Origin: Stutzerimonas stutzeri
GTDB lineage: Bacteria; Pseudomonadota; Gammaproteobacteria; Pseudomonadales; Pseudomonadaceae
Direction of reading: 5' to 3'
Length of the DNA stretch: 64,000 nucleotides
Assembly: GCA_002345575.1 (NCBI GenBank)
Contig: DDVX01000012.1
Span: 95,924 to 159,923 of the forward strand
How positions within the stretch are numbered: position 1 is the first letter of the stretch; each line of letters begins with the position of its first letter. Below, in pieces: positions 9,191 through 16,940 of the stretch. The notes beneath the pieces are model-generated. The model was not told where the DNA came from and did no database searches. It saw only the letters and a list, made by a program, of their open reading frames with translations. The position numbers were made by a program, and so were the translations under genes.

Positions 9191-9232
9191 ATGAAAACAA
9201 AACCCCGCACTGAGGCGGGGTTTTGTTTTCAT
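9191..9232. terminator. Bidirectional rho-independent terminator
   Basis: Perfect 18-bp stem (9191-9208 with 9215-9232) and a 6-nt loop. The GC-rich core CCCCGC/GCGGGG is flanked by A/T-rich arms, so each strand ends in a T-rich tract. It ends the rne message (minus strand) 35 bp past its stop. Confidence 0.93.
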
Positions 9233-9266
9233 GTGGGATGCCGGGCATCCCTGTCAGCGGCATGTA

Positions 9267-12200
9267 TCAGCGTTGGCGATTTTCATCGCTGTCAGGCTCG
9301 CTGCCTTTTTCCTCTTCGCCTGCAGTTGCGGGCTCACTGGCAGGTGTCTCGACGTCGCCAGTTGGCTGTTCAGCCGGCTCGGAAGAAGCGTTTTCCGCGC
9401 GGCTGACCGGGGCTTCCTGCGACTGCTCGACCTGCGGCTGTTCTGCGGCAGGGTCTGCAGCAACGATCTCCGGGCTGGCCAGAGGTTGTTCAGCAGCGGT
9501 CTGTGCCTCGGCGGCAGCTTTTTCAGCAGCTTCCTTGGCCAGACGTTCTTCTTCGCGGCGACGGCGACGCACTTCCCGCGGGTCGTTGGGAGCGCGACCC
9601 GAAGGCGTCAGGCTCGATGCCGGAGCAGCGGGCTGAGCTTCAACGGCTGGAGCAGGCTCAGCGACAACTGCTGTGGGCTCTTCGACAACAGGCGTGGGCG
9701 TGCTGGCAACCTGCTCTGGTTCTTGCGCTGCAGCAAAAGGTTGAGCCACGACCGCAGGCGCCTCGTGAGTCTCTGCTGCGACTTCAGTCGGTGCCTCGAC
9801 TACTGCTTCCTGCTTGACTTCAGTAGCTTCAACAGGCGCAAGGGGAGTCTCTTGAGTCACTACTTCAGCATCGACTGCTGGTGCGGATGGAGCTTCAGTC
9901 AAGGTTTCAGCAGTTTCAGCGGCCAGGGCTGCTACGGTTGACGCGATGGCTACCTGCTCGGATTTAACCGGTGCATTGCTTTCGCTGACGTTGCCAATCT
10001 CTGCTTCGTTTTCGTTTTCGTTTTCGATCTCGTTGCCATTGGCATCGCGCTGGCGATCACGACGATTGCTGCGGCGACGCTGGCCACGGGAGCGGCGACG
10101 TGGGCGGTCGCTGCCTTCGGTCGAATCCTGGTCGTCGTTAGCGCCTTCCTGGACTTCTTCGCCCTGCTGCACGACTTCCTCGTTGGCAACCTGTTCTGCG
10201 CGAGGCTTACGCTCTTCACGCGGCGGACGCGGTTTGCGCTCGCTGCTCTCTTCGCTCACGGCGGGGGTGGACTGATCGAGTTCGTCGATCGGCGCACGTA
10301 GCTCGCGCTTGCGCTCTTCCCGTGGCTGACGATCTTCGCGTGCTGCGCGTTCGCGGCGTGGCTGCGGTTGTGCCGTGCTTTCGTTGTTGGTGACTTCCTG
10401 GGTTTCGCGCGGCTCGCGTGGCTTGCGCTCTTCACGAGGCGGGCGCGGCTGACGCTCTTCACGAGGCTGGCGCTCTTCACGTGGTGCGCGTTCTTCCCGA
10501 GGCTTACGCTCCTCATCACGAGCGCCACGCGAGTCGCGGCGGCGATTCTGCTGGCGACCGGTGCGGCGCTCATCGTTGCGCTGCGGGCGATTGCTTGCAG
10601 GCTTCTTCTCGACTTCGACGGCGGGCTCTTCCTGCTTGCCGGCAAAAAGACCGACCAGAGATTTGACCAGGCCCTTGAACAGGCTCGGCTCCTGAGCGGG
10701 GGCAACAGACGCAGCAGGAGCGGCGGAAGCAGCAGGCGCAGGGCTGGCTATCGGCGCAGGAGTTGTACGCTGTGGTGCGGTTTTTACCGCCGCTTCCTGG
10801 CGCACCAGAGTGCGGGTGGAGCTGACCGGCTGAGGCTCTTCGACTTCGGTCGGGTTCATCTCATAGCTGGCCTGGCCCACCATTATTTCTGGGCTGTCGT
10901 CGCGCAGGCGTTGAACTTCGAAATGCGGCGTTTCCAGATGGTCGTCCGGCAGGATGAAGATGCGTGCACGTGTGCGCAGCTCAATCTTGGTGATGGCGTT
11001 GCGCTTTTCATTAAGCAGGAAAGCTGCAACCTGGAATGGCACGCGCGCACGGATCTCGGCGGTGCGGTCCTTCAGGGCTTCTTCTTCGATCAGGCGCAGG
11101 ATGGCCAGCGACAGCGACTCGACGTCACGGATGATGCCCTGACCCTTGCAGCGCGGGCAGACGATGCCGCTGGTTTCGCCCAGCGACGGACGCAGGCGCT
11201 GGCGAGACATTTCCAGCAAGCCGAAGCGCGAGATGCGACCTACCTGAATGCGGGCGCGGTCGGCCTCCAGAGCTTCGCGGACTTTTTCTTCCACGGCGCG
11301 CTGGTTCTTGGCTGGAGTCATGTCGATGAAATCGATGACGATCAGGCCGCCGATGTCGCGCAGGCGCAGCTGACGAGCGATTTCCTCGGCGGCTTCCAGG
11401 TTGGTCTGCAGCGCGGTTTCCTCGATATCGCAGCCCTTGGTAGCGCGCGCCGAGTTGATGTCGATAGACACCAGTGCTTCGGTCGGGTCGATGACGATGG
11501 AGCCGCCGGATGGCAGCTTCACTTCACGCTGGAATGCGGTCTCGATCTGGCTTTCGATCTGGAAACGGTTGAACAGCGGCACGCTGTCTTCGTACAGCTT
11601 GATCTTGCTGGCGTACTGCGGCATTACCTGTTGGATGAAGCTCAGGGCTTCTTCCTGGGCATCGATGCTGTCGATTAGCACTTCGCCGATGTCTTGGCGC
11701 AGGTAGTCGCGAATGGCCCGGATGATGACATTGGATTCCTGATAAATCAGGAATGGGGCAGGGCGGTCCAGGGAGGCTTCCTTGACGGCGCTCCAGAGCT
11801 GCACCAGGTAATCGAGGTCCCACTGCAGCTCTTCGCTGGAGCGGCCGAGGCCAGCGGTACGCACGATCAGGCCCATGTCGGCCGGGACGTTGATGCCGTT
11901 CAGCGCTTCACGCAGTTCGTTGCGTTCCTCGCCTTCGATGCGTCGCGAAATGCCGCCGGCGCGCGGGTTGTTCGGCATCAGTACGAGGTAGCGGCCAGCC
12001 AGGCTGATGAAGGTGGTCAGGGCGGCGCCCTTGTTGCCACGCTCTTCCTTTTCGACCTGGACGATGACTTCCTGGCCTTCTTTCAGGACGTCCTTGATGT
12101 TGACGCGGCCTTCAGGGGCTTTGGAAAAGTATTCGCGGGAAATTTCCTTGAGCGGCAGAAAACCGTGGCGTTCTGCGCCGAAATCGACGAAGGCGGCTTC

Positions 12201-12359
12201 AAGGCTGGCTTCGACGCGGGTGATCTTGCCTTTATAGATGTTGGCTTTCTTCTGTTCGCGTGCCCCGGATTCGATATCCAGGTCGAACAGTCGCTGGCCG
12301 TCGACCAGTGCAACACGCAACTCTTCGGGTTGGGTTGCGTTAATCAGCATTCTTTTCAT
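9267..12359 (-). CDS. rne: Ribonuclease E
   Basis: Essential endonuclease that starts mRNA decay and matures rRNA and tRNA; the scaffold of the degradosome at the inner membrane. 1030 residues from MKRMLINATQPEEL (ATG 12359; the 15 extra codons upstream do not match the family). The catalytic half (about 1-510) has the S1 domain, the DNase-I-like active site (SIDINSARATKG, IVIDFIDM) and the zinc-link CPRCKGQG near residue 403. The C-terminal half is disordered: Arg/Glu-rich PREER-type repeats (about 600-760), a GQRRRSNRRDRQRD arginine-rich segment, and long Ala/Pro/Glu/Val stretches. A leader of about 490 nt suggests autoregulation. Confidence 0.97.
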   Translation of the reverse strand: MKRMLINATQPEELRVALVDGQRLFDLDIESGAREQKKANIYKGKITRVEASLEAAFVDFGAERHGFLPLKEISREYFSKAPEGRVNIKDVLKEGQEVIVQVEKEERGNKGAALTTFISLAGRYLVLMPNNPRAGGISRRIEGEERNELREALNGINVPADMGLIVRTAGLGRSSEELQWDLDYLVQLWSAVKEASLDRPAPFLIYQESNVIIRAIRDYLRQDIGEVLIDSIDAQEEALSFIQQVMPQYASKIKLYEDSVPLFNRFQIESQIETAFQREVKLPSGGSIVIDPTEALVSIDINSARATKGCDIEETALQTNLEAAEEIARQLRLRDIGGLIVIDFIDMTPAKNQRAVEEKVREALEADRARIQVGRISRFGLLEMSRQRLRPSLGETSGIVCPRCKGQGIIRDVESLSLAILRLIEEEALKDRTAEIRARVPFQVAAFLLNEKRNAITKIELRTRARIFILPDDHLETPHFEVQRLRDDSPEIMVGQASYEMNPTEVEEPQPVSSTRTLVRQEAAVKTAPQRTTPAPIASPAPAASAAPAASVAPAQEPSLFKGLVKSLVGLFAGKQEEPAVEVEKKPASNRPQRNDERRTGRQQNRRRDSRGARDEERKPREERAPREERQPREERQPRPPREERKPREPRETQEVTNNESTAQPQPRRERAAREDRQPREERKRELRAPIDELDQSTPAVSEESSERKPRPPREERKPRAEQVANEEVVQQGEEVQEGANDDQDSTEGSDRPRRRSRGQRRRSNRRDRQRDANGNEIENENENEAEIGNVSESNAPVKSEQVAIASTVAALAAETAETLTEAPSAPAVDAEVVTQETPLAPVEATEVKQEAVVEAPTEVAAETHEAPAVVAQPFAAAQEPEQVASTPTPVVEEPTAVVAEPAPAVEAQPAAPASSLTPSGRAPNDPREVRRRRREEERLAKEAAEKAAAEAQTAAEQPLASPEIVAADPAAEQPQVEQSQEAPVSRAENASSEPAEQPTGDVETPASEPATAGEEEKGSEPDSDENRQR
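10007..10026. repeat. Hexanucleotide microsatellite in rne
   Basis: Three perfect tandem copies of CGTTTT plus a partial fourth, 20 bp. On the coding (minus) strand they encode alternating Glu and Asn in the disordered tail of RNase E. A change in copy number would add or remove two residues and keep the frame. Confidence 0.85.
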
Positions 12360-12852
12360 GTAGTACCGTCGGCTTCCGTGGCGTCCGGAAACGGCGTTCG
12401 GCACACACGACTCTCGCGGTCGGTGTCAGGTGCGTCAGGAATGCTTGTCAGGCATTCCAGTGTCCAGCGATGTGAGGCCAGTTGGGCCGGCGTCGCGACG
12501 ACGTCTCCTGCTTGCTGTAAACAGCAGCAATGCTTAGGGAGGAGGAATCAGGCATCGGTAGCGGACGGAATGAAACGTCTGTGTAAGCCTTTGCTACGCA
12601 ATCCGATGCTGTGCATCTCGACCCAACACGCATACGTTGAAAATCGGGTGCCGCTCGCAGAATCCAGGGAGCGGGTTTTCGATTATCGCGATTGCCCAAA
12701 AGAGGGGGCACGCATCATGTCTTCTAGGCTTGTTTCGCAACCTCGTCGCTACTTGAGAGAGGGTGCGTCGGACGGCCTCACGTCCTCAAACATATTCCGG
12801 TCAGGGATAGCTGTTTCACACGCTTCCTCGGACCTGGCCGCTTTTGGCGGCG
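12360..12852 (-). promoter_or_regulatory. Long 5' leader of rne (rne-II-like autoregulatory region)
   Basis: No gene fits this stretch; the long open frames across it are antisense shadows of rne. From the predicted start near 12851 the leader of rne is about 490 nt. It would begin with a hairpin (12837-12841 with 12847-12851) and contains another nearer the gene (12438-12444 with 12452-12458, GGAATGC/GCATTCC). Pseudomonads are known to carry a conserved structured leader (the rne-II motif) at this place, which RNase E is thought to cut to control its own level. Assignment to that motif is inferred from position; I did not match its consensus. Confidence 0.7.
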
Positions 12853-12858
12853 CACGTG

Positions 12859-12887
12859 ACTATAACAGTAATGTTTAAGTGCTTCAA
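12859..12887 (-). promoter_or_regulatory. Sigma-70 promoter of rne
   Basis: On the minus strand: -35 TTGAAG (12882-12887), a 17-bp spacer, and -10 TATAGT (12859-12864, five of six matches to TATAAT). Predicted transcription start near 12851. Confidence 0.75.
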
Positions 12888-12914
12888 TTGCATGAAAATT
12901 GATACCATTCGCCG

Positions 12915-13868
12915 ATGACCAATACCCCTTCTCAGACCACAGGCGTGCAATTGCTTGAGGTCCCGCCGGAGCTTGCCGGCCAGCGCATTGATAACTTCCT
13001 TCGCACTCAGCTCAAGGGTGTGCCCAAGACATTGATCTACCGCATCCTGCGTAAGGGCGAGGTGCGGGTTAATAAAGGGCGGATTAAACCCGAATACAAG
13101 CTTCAGGTCGGCGATATGGTGCGCGTGCCGCCGCTGCGGCTGGCCGAGCGTGATGAGGTCGTGCCGTTGGCGCAAGGTCTGCTCGAGCGTCTGGAGGCAG
13201 CTATCGTTTATGAGGACAAGGCGCTGATCGTGCTCAACAAGCCTTCAGGTATCGCCGTGCATGGCGGCAGCGGGCTCAGCTTTGGTGTGATCGAAGCGCT
13301 GCGCCAGTTGCGTCCGGACGCCAAGGAGCTGGAGCTGGTGCACCGCCTGGACCGCGATACCTCTGGCCTGCTGATGATTGCCAAGAAGCGAAGCATGCTG
13401 CGCCATCTGCACCAAGAGCTGCGTGGCGATGGTGTCGATAAGCGCTATATGGCGCTGGTGCGTGGTCGCTGGGAAACGGGCACGAAGCAGGTGAATGCGC
13501 CTTTGTTGAAAAACACCCTGCGTTCCGGCGAGCGCATGGTCGAAGTGACGGATGAGGGCAAGGAGGCGTTGACGCTGTTTCGCGTGCTTCGGCGCTTCGG
13601 CGATTTCGCCACCTTGGTCGAGGCCAGGCCGATTACCGGGCGCACCCACCAGATCCGCGTGCATGCGCGCCATGCTGGACACGCTATTGCCGGCGACAAC
13701 AAGTACGGCGATGAGGAGTTTTCCGGACTGATTCGCGAGCTGGGTGGTAAGCGTCTGTTCCTGCACGCCTGCGCATTGCGGGTGCCACTGCCTGAAGGTG
13801 GTGAGCTAAGTCTGGAAGCTCCGGTAGACGAGATCTGGTCACGTACGTTGGAGCGACTGGGTGAGTGA
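12915..13868 (+). CDS. rluC: 23S rRNA pseudouridine(955/2504/2580) synthase
   Basis: Converts three uridines of 23S rRNA to pseudouridine. 317 residues: an N-terminal S4 RNA-binding domain (about 20-80, AGQRIDNFLRTQLKGVPKTL) and a catalytic domain with HRLDRDTSGLL, whose first Asp (after HRL) is the nucleophile. The C-terminal RTHQIRVHARHAGH segment is typical. No clear ribosome site precedes ATG 12915. It is divergent from rne across the rne leader and overlaps the next gene by 8 bp. Confidence 0.96.
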   Translation: MTNTPSQTTGVQLLEVPPELAGQRIDNFLRTQLKGVPKTLIYRILRKGEVRVNKGRIKPEYKLQVGDMVRVPPLRLAERDEVVPLAQGLLERLEAAIVYEDKALIVLNKPSGIAVHGGSGLSFGVIEALRQLRPDAKELELVHRLDRDTSGLLMIAKKRSMLRHLHQELRGDGVDKRYMALVRGRWETGTKQVNAPLLKNTLRSGERMVEVTDEGKEALTLFRVLRRFGDFATLVEARPITGRTHQIRVHARHAGHAIAGDNKYGDEEFSGLIRELGGKRLFLHACALRVPLPEGGELSLEAPVDEIWSRTLERLGE

Positions 13869-14547
13869 TTACAGCCTGCTGATCTTCGATTGGGACGGCA
13901 CCCTGATGGATTCCATCGGTCGCATCGTCGAGTCGGTCTGTGCGGCGGCTACCGCCTGCGATCTGCCCGTGCTTGACGAGATTACCGTCAAAGGCATCAT
14001 CGGGCTTTCCTTGCCTGAAGCAATCGTCGCGCTCTACCCGGACCTTGCCGATGCGTCCACCACGGCGGCCTTCAGGGAGGCCTATATTGCGCATTACCTG
14101 GACCTCGATGCTGAGCCTGCGGCGATGTATCCCGGTGTCATCGAGGGCCTGAAGCAGTTTCGCGAGCAGGGGCACCTGCTTGCCGTGGCGACCGGAAAGG
14201 GGCGTCAGGGGTTGGATCGGGTGCTCGCAGGTCAGGGGCTGACGGAGTTTTTCGATGTGACGCGCTGTGCGGATGAAACCGCCAGCAAGCCCCATCCTCT
14301 GATGATTCAGGAAATTCTGGCGCACTGCGAGGTTAGCCCCGAGCAGGCGTTGATGATTGGTGATTCGGTGTTCGACCTGGAAATGGCCAAGCGTGCCGGA
14401 GTGGACAGTGTTGCAGTCGCCTATGGTGCGCAATCCTCTGAGGTGCTACGTGCCTATTCACCGCGTTTTGCAATGAATGATTTTTCCGAGCTCGGCCGAT
14501 GGCTGCGCTCTCCGGATACGGCTGAGGCAGGTATATATGTCGGATGA
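13861..14547 (+). CDS. HAD-superfamily phosphatase (subfamily IA)
   Basis: 228 residues. The nucleophile motif DWDGTLMDS starts at Asp10, the Lys motif lies at ASKPHP, and the C-terminal acidic motif is GDSVFDLEMAKRAG. It resembles phosphoglycolate-phosphatase/YjjG-like members; the substrate cannot be told from sequence. It starts at GTG 13861 inside the rluC stop and overlaps sppA by 11 bp, so it lies in the middle of a rluC-HAD-sppA operon. Confidence 0.9.
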   Translation: MSDYSLLIFDWDGTLMDSIGRIVESVCAAATACDLPVLDEITVKGIIGLSLPEAIVALYPDLADASTTAAFREAYIAHYLDLDAEPAAMYPGVIEGLKQFREQGHLLAVATGKGRQGLDRVLAGQGLTEFFDVTRCADETASKPHPLMIQEILAHCEVSPEQALMIGDSVFDLEMAKRAGVDSVAVAYGAQSSEVLRAYSPRFAMNDFSELGRWLRSPDTAEAGIYVG

Positions 14548-15520
14548 ATGGAAGGCCCCGGTCGATGGCGGCAAGGAAGAGCGAAACAGTTGGAAGCTAC
14601 TGGAGAAGACGCTGCTGGCAGGTGTTCAGGAGCAGCGCCGAGCCAGGCGCTGGGGCATCTTCTTCAAGTCGCTGACCTTTCTGTATCTGTTCGTAGTGCT
14701 GGCGCTTTTTTCGCCACTGCTGCAGTTGGGTGACGGCAAGAATGATGGTGACAGCCATACTGCGGTCATCAACGTGCGCGGGATGATCGCCGATCAGGAG
14801 CAGGCCAGTGCCGACAATATAGTCGGCGCCTTGCGTGCGGCATTCGAAGACTCCGCCACCAAGGCAGTGGTCTTGCGTATCAACAGCCCTGGTGGTAGTC
14901 CGGTGCAGTCGGGCTACATCTATGATGAAATTCGCCGGCTGCGCGGTGAGTATCCGCAGACCAAGGTCTATGCGGTTATTACCGATCTGGGCGCTTCGGG
15001 TGCCTACTACATCGCCAGTGCCGCCGATGAGATCTATGCCGACAAGTCGAGCCTGGTGGGCTCCATCGGCGTGACAGCTGCAACTTTCGGATTTGTTGGT
15101 GCGCTGGATAAGCTGGGTGTTGAGCGGCGGGTTTACACCTCTGGCGAGCACAAAGCGTTCCTTGATCCTTTTCAGCCGCAGAAGCAGGAAGAAACAGAAT
15201 TCTGGGGCAGTGTGCTCGCGACTACCCACCGTCAGTTCATCGAAAGCGTCAAGCAGGGGCGTGGCGACCGGCTGCAGCTGGAAGCACATCCTGAACTGTT
15301 CTCTGGCCTGATCTGGTCCGGCGAGCAGGCGCTGGAGTTGGGCCTGATCGATGCGCTCGGCAGTACTGGTTATGTGGCGCGGGAAGTGATCGGTGAAGAA
15401 ACTCTGGTGGACTTCACTGTTAAAGACTCTCCGCTGGATCGCTTCACCAAGAAGCTGGGCGCCGAGATGGGCGCACAGCTGGCGCTGTGGATGGGGCTGC
15501 AAGGACCTACGCTGCGCTGA
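14537..15520 (+). CDS. sppA: Signal peptide peptidase SppA-type S49 protease
   Basis: Inner-membrane serine protease that degrades cleaved signal peptides. 327 residues from MSDEWKAPVDGG (ATG 14537; upstream codons belong to the HAD gene). One membrane helix at about 40-64 is followed by a single S49 domain with INSPGGSP and the GASGAYYIASAADEIYAD catalytic-serine region. This is the short, single-domain form, not the duplicated E. coli form. It is convergent with the Maf gene 12 bp away, with no clear terminator. Confidence 0.93.
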   Translation: MSDEWKAPVDGGKEERNSWKLLEKTLLAGVQEQRRARRWGIFFKSLTFLYLFVVLALFSPLLQLGDGKNDGDSHTAVINVRGMIADQEQASADNIVGALRAAFEDSATKAVVLRINSPGGSPVQSGYIYDEIRRLRGEYPQTKVYAVITDLGASGAYYIASAADEIYADKSSLVGSIGVTAATFGFVGALDKLGVERRVYTSGEHKAFLDPFQPQKQEETEFWGSVLATTHRQFIESVKQGRGDRLQLEAHPELFSGLIWSGEQALELGLIDALGSTGYVAREVIGEETLVDFTVKDSPLDRFTKKLGAEMGAQLALWMGLQGPTLR

Positions 15521-15532
15521 GCTACAGGGCCG

Positions 15533-16111
15533 TCAGGGGATTTCGATTCCCGCGCTATTGAGCATATCTACCAGTCGGATCAGCGGCAAGCCGATCAGGC
15601 TGGTAGCGTCTTCGCCCTCGGTGGCGCGAAACAGGCTGATGCCCAAGCCTTCGGCCTTGAAGCTGCCGGCGCAGTCGAAGGGTTTTTCAGCGCTCAGGTA
15701 GCGATCTATCTGCGCCTCGCTGAGTTCGCGAAAATGTACGCTGAAGCTTAGGCAGTCCAGCTGCTCAACTCCGCTGCGGCTATCCAGGAGCGCCAGGCCG
15801 GTTAGGAAGTCCAGGCGCCTGCCGCTGCATGACAGCAGTTGCTCCCGTGCGCGCTCGAACGTATGTGGCTTGCCGATGATTCTGTCGTCCAGCACAGCCA
15901 CTTGGTCGGAGCCGATGATCAGGTGGTCCGGGTGGGTTTCGGCAAGCGCCTGGGCCTTTTCGCGAGAAAGCCGGCGTACCAGTTGTTCCGGAGATTCGCC
16001 GGGGTTAGCGGTTTCGTCTATATGCGGGGCGCGGCAGTCGAACGGCAGCCGCAGCCGAGATAGCAATTCGCGTCGGTAGGGGGAGCTGGAGGCGAGAAGC
16101 AGGCGGCGCAT
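15533..16111 (-). CDS. Maf family nucleoside triphosphate pyrophosphatase (YceF-like)
   Basis: 192 residues. It begins MRRLLLASSSPYRRELL (substrate-loop Ser-rich motif), and has IIGSDQVA in the middle and FKAEGLGISLF near the end. These fit the YceF subgroup, which hydrolyses modified nucleotides such as 7-methyl-GTP to the monophosphate. An AAGGAAG ribosome site precedes the start. It is divergent from yceD, the conserved arrangement in gammaproteobacteria. Confidence 0.93.
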   Translation of the reverse strand: MRRLLLASSSPYRRELLSRLRLPFDCRAPHIDETANPGESPEQLVRRLSREKAQALAETHPDHLIIGSDQVAVLDDRIIGKPHTFERAREQLLSCSGRRLDFLTGLALLDSRSGVEQLDCLSFSVHFRELSEAQIDRYLSAEKPFDCAGSFKAEGLGISLFRATEGEDATSLIGLPLIRLVDMLNSAGIEIP

Positions 16112-16176
16112 TTTTCTTCCTTATATATAGGTAGCGGATTGTCGTCGGTCCTGCAGGCTTAAGAAGCTGAATTCCT

Positions 16177-16205
16177 TTGACAGCCGTGGGACGCATCCCT
16201 AGAAT
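16177..16205 (+). promoter_or_regulatory. Strong sigma-70 promoter giving a leaderless yceD message
   Basis: -35 TTGACA (16177-16182, perfect), 17-bp spacer, -10 TAGAAT (16200-16205, five of six). Transcription should begin about 16212-16214, only 1-3 nt before the yceD ATG at 16215. No ribosome site can fit between them. Confidence 0.8.
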
Positions 16206-16214
16206 GCCGCGCTT

Positions 16215-16742
16215 ATGTTGAAAGGACCAATACCCCCGCACGTAGACCCGCGCAAGTTCGCTGACCGAGCGGCTTCCCTTGAGGGTGAGCTGCAATTGTC
16301 GGAGCTAAAGCGGCTTGTCGAACCTCTTGAGGACGACAAGGGTGTGGTGCGCGCCAGTTTCGACTTTGGGCGCGACGAGCAGCGAACCGTGGTTATCCAT
16401 AGTGAGCTGCACGTTGAGGTCACAATGATTTGCCAGCGTTGTCTGGAGCCGGTTGTTCTGCCTATTCACAGCGAATGCGATTATGCCGTTGTGAATGAAG
16501 GTTCGAGCAGCGAGCACCTGCCCAAGGGCTATGACGTGCTGGAAGTGGGAGAGGATCCTCTGGATCTGCTGGCGCTGGTTGAAGAGGAGCTTTTGCTCGC
16601 TCTTCCGATTGTTCCACTCCATGACATTGAAATTTGCCAGCCGCCGGCAGGGCCTGATGAGCCTGAGCCGAGTGAGGACGAGGTAACGCGGTCCAACCCG
16701 TTCAGCGTACTGGCGCAGTTAAAGCGTGACCCAAACGTTTAG
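16215..16742 (+). CDS. yceD: YceD/DUF177 family protein (23S rRNA accumulation)
   Basis: 175 residues. The family CxxC pair sits in MICQRCLEPVVLP, and the acidic central region (EVGEDPLDLLALVEEELLLALPIVP) is typical. In plants and bacteria the family is needed for normal 23S rRNA levels and is nearly always next to rpmF, as here (12 bp). The start ATG 16215 lies only 9 nt after the promoter -10 box and has no Shine-Dalgarno. The next methionine is near residue 70, inside the conserved core, so no later start is plausible. Confidence 0.93.
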   Translation: MLKGPIPPHVDPRKFADRAASLEGELQLSELKRLVEPLEDDKGVVRASFDFGRDEQRTVVIHSELHVEVTMICQRCLEPVVLPIHSECDYAVVNEGSSSEHLPKGYDVLEVGEDPLDLLALVEEELLLALPIVPLHDIEICQPPAGPDEPEPSEDEVTRSNPFSVLAQLKRDPNV

Positions 16743-16754
16743 GAGTTGATCCCA

Positions 16755-16937
16755 ATGGCTGTTCAGCAGAACAAAAAATCCCGTTCCGCCCGCGATATGC
16801 GCCGTTCCCACGACGCACTGGTGCCGAACGCCCTGTCCGTGGAAAAGAGCACTGGTGAAGTTCACCTGCGTCACCACGTTTCCCCGGAAGGTTTCTACCG
16901 TGGTCGTAAGGTGATCGACAAGGGCGCTGACGAGTAA
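16755..16937 (+). CDS. rpmF: 50S ribosomal protein L32
   Basis: 60 residues beginning MAVQQNKKSRSARDMRRSHD, the L32 N-terminus, with the conserved HLRHHVSPEGFYRGRKV C-terminal half. It has no cysteines, so it is the zinc-free form. AGGAG sits 10 nt before the ATG. It is followed after 3 bp by plsX, the usual link between ribosome and phospholipid synthesis genes. Confidence 0.97.
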   Translation: MAVQQNKKSRSARDMRRSHDALVPNALSVEKSTGEVHLRHHVSPEGFYRGRKVIDKGADE

Positions 16938-16940
16938 GCC

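Noticed and set aside
10200..10600. Repeated short blocks in rne that could suggest a CRISPR array
   Set aside because: They are in-frame codons for PREER-type protein repeats, are unequal in length and spacing, and have no cas genes near.
9503..12878. Long plus-strand open frames opposite rne (for example 10368-11678 and 11694-12878)
   Set aside because: They are antisense to a clearly real RNase E gene. Such long reverse frames are common in high-GC DNA, their products match no family, and they have no ribosome sites.
12865..12914. rluC promoter close to its start, with a possible leaderless start
   Set aside because: There is no ribosome site before ATG 12915, but the candidate -10 (TACCAT, TTGATA) and -35 boxes are poor, so the evidence is too weak to claim.
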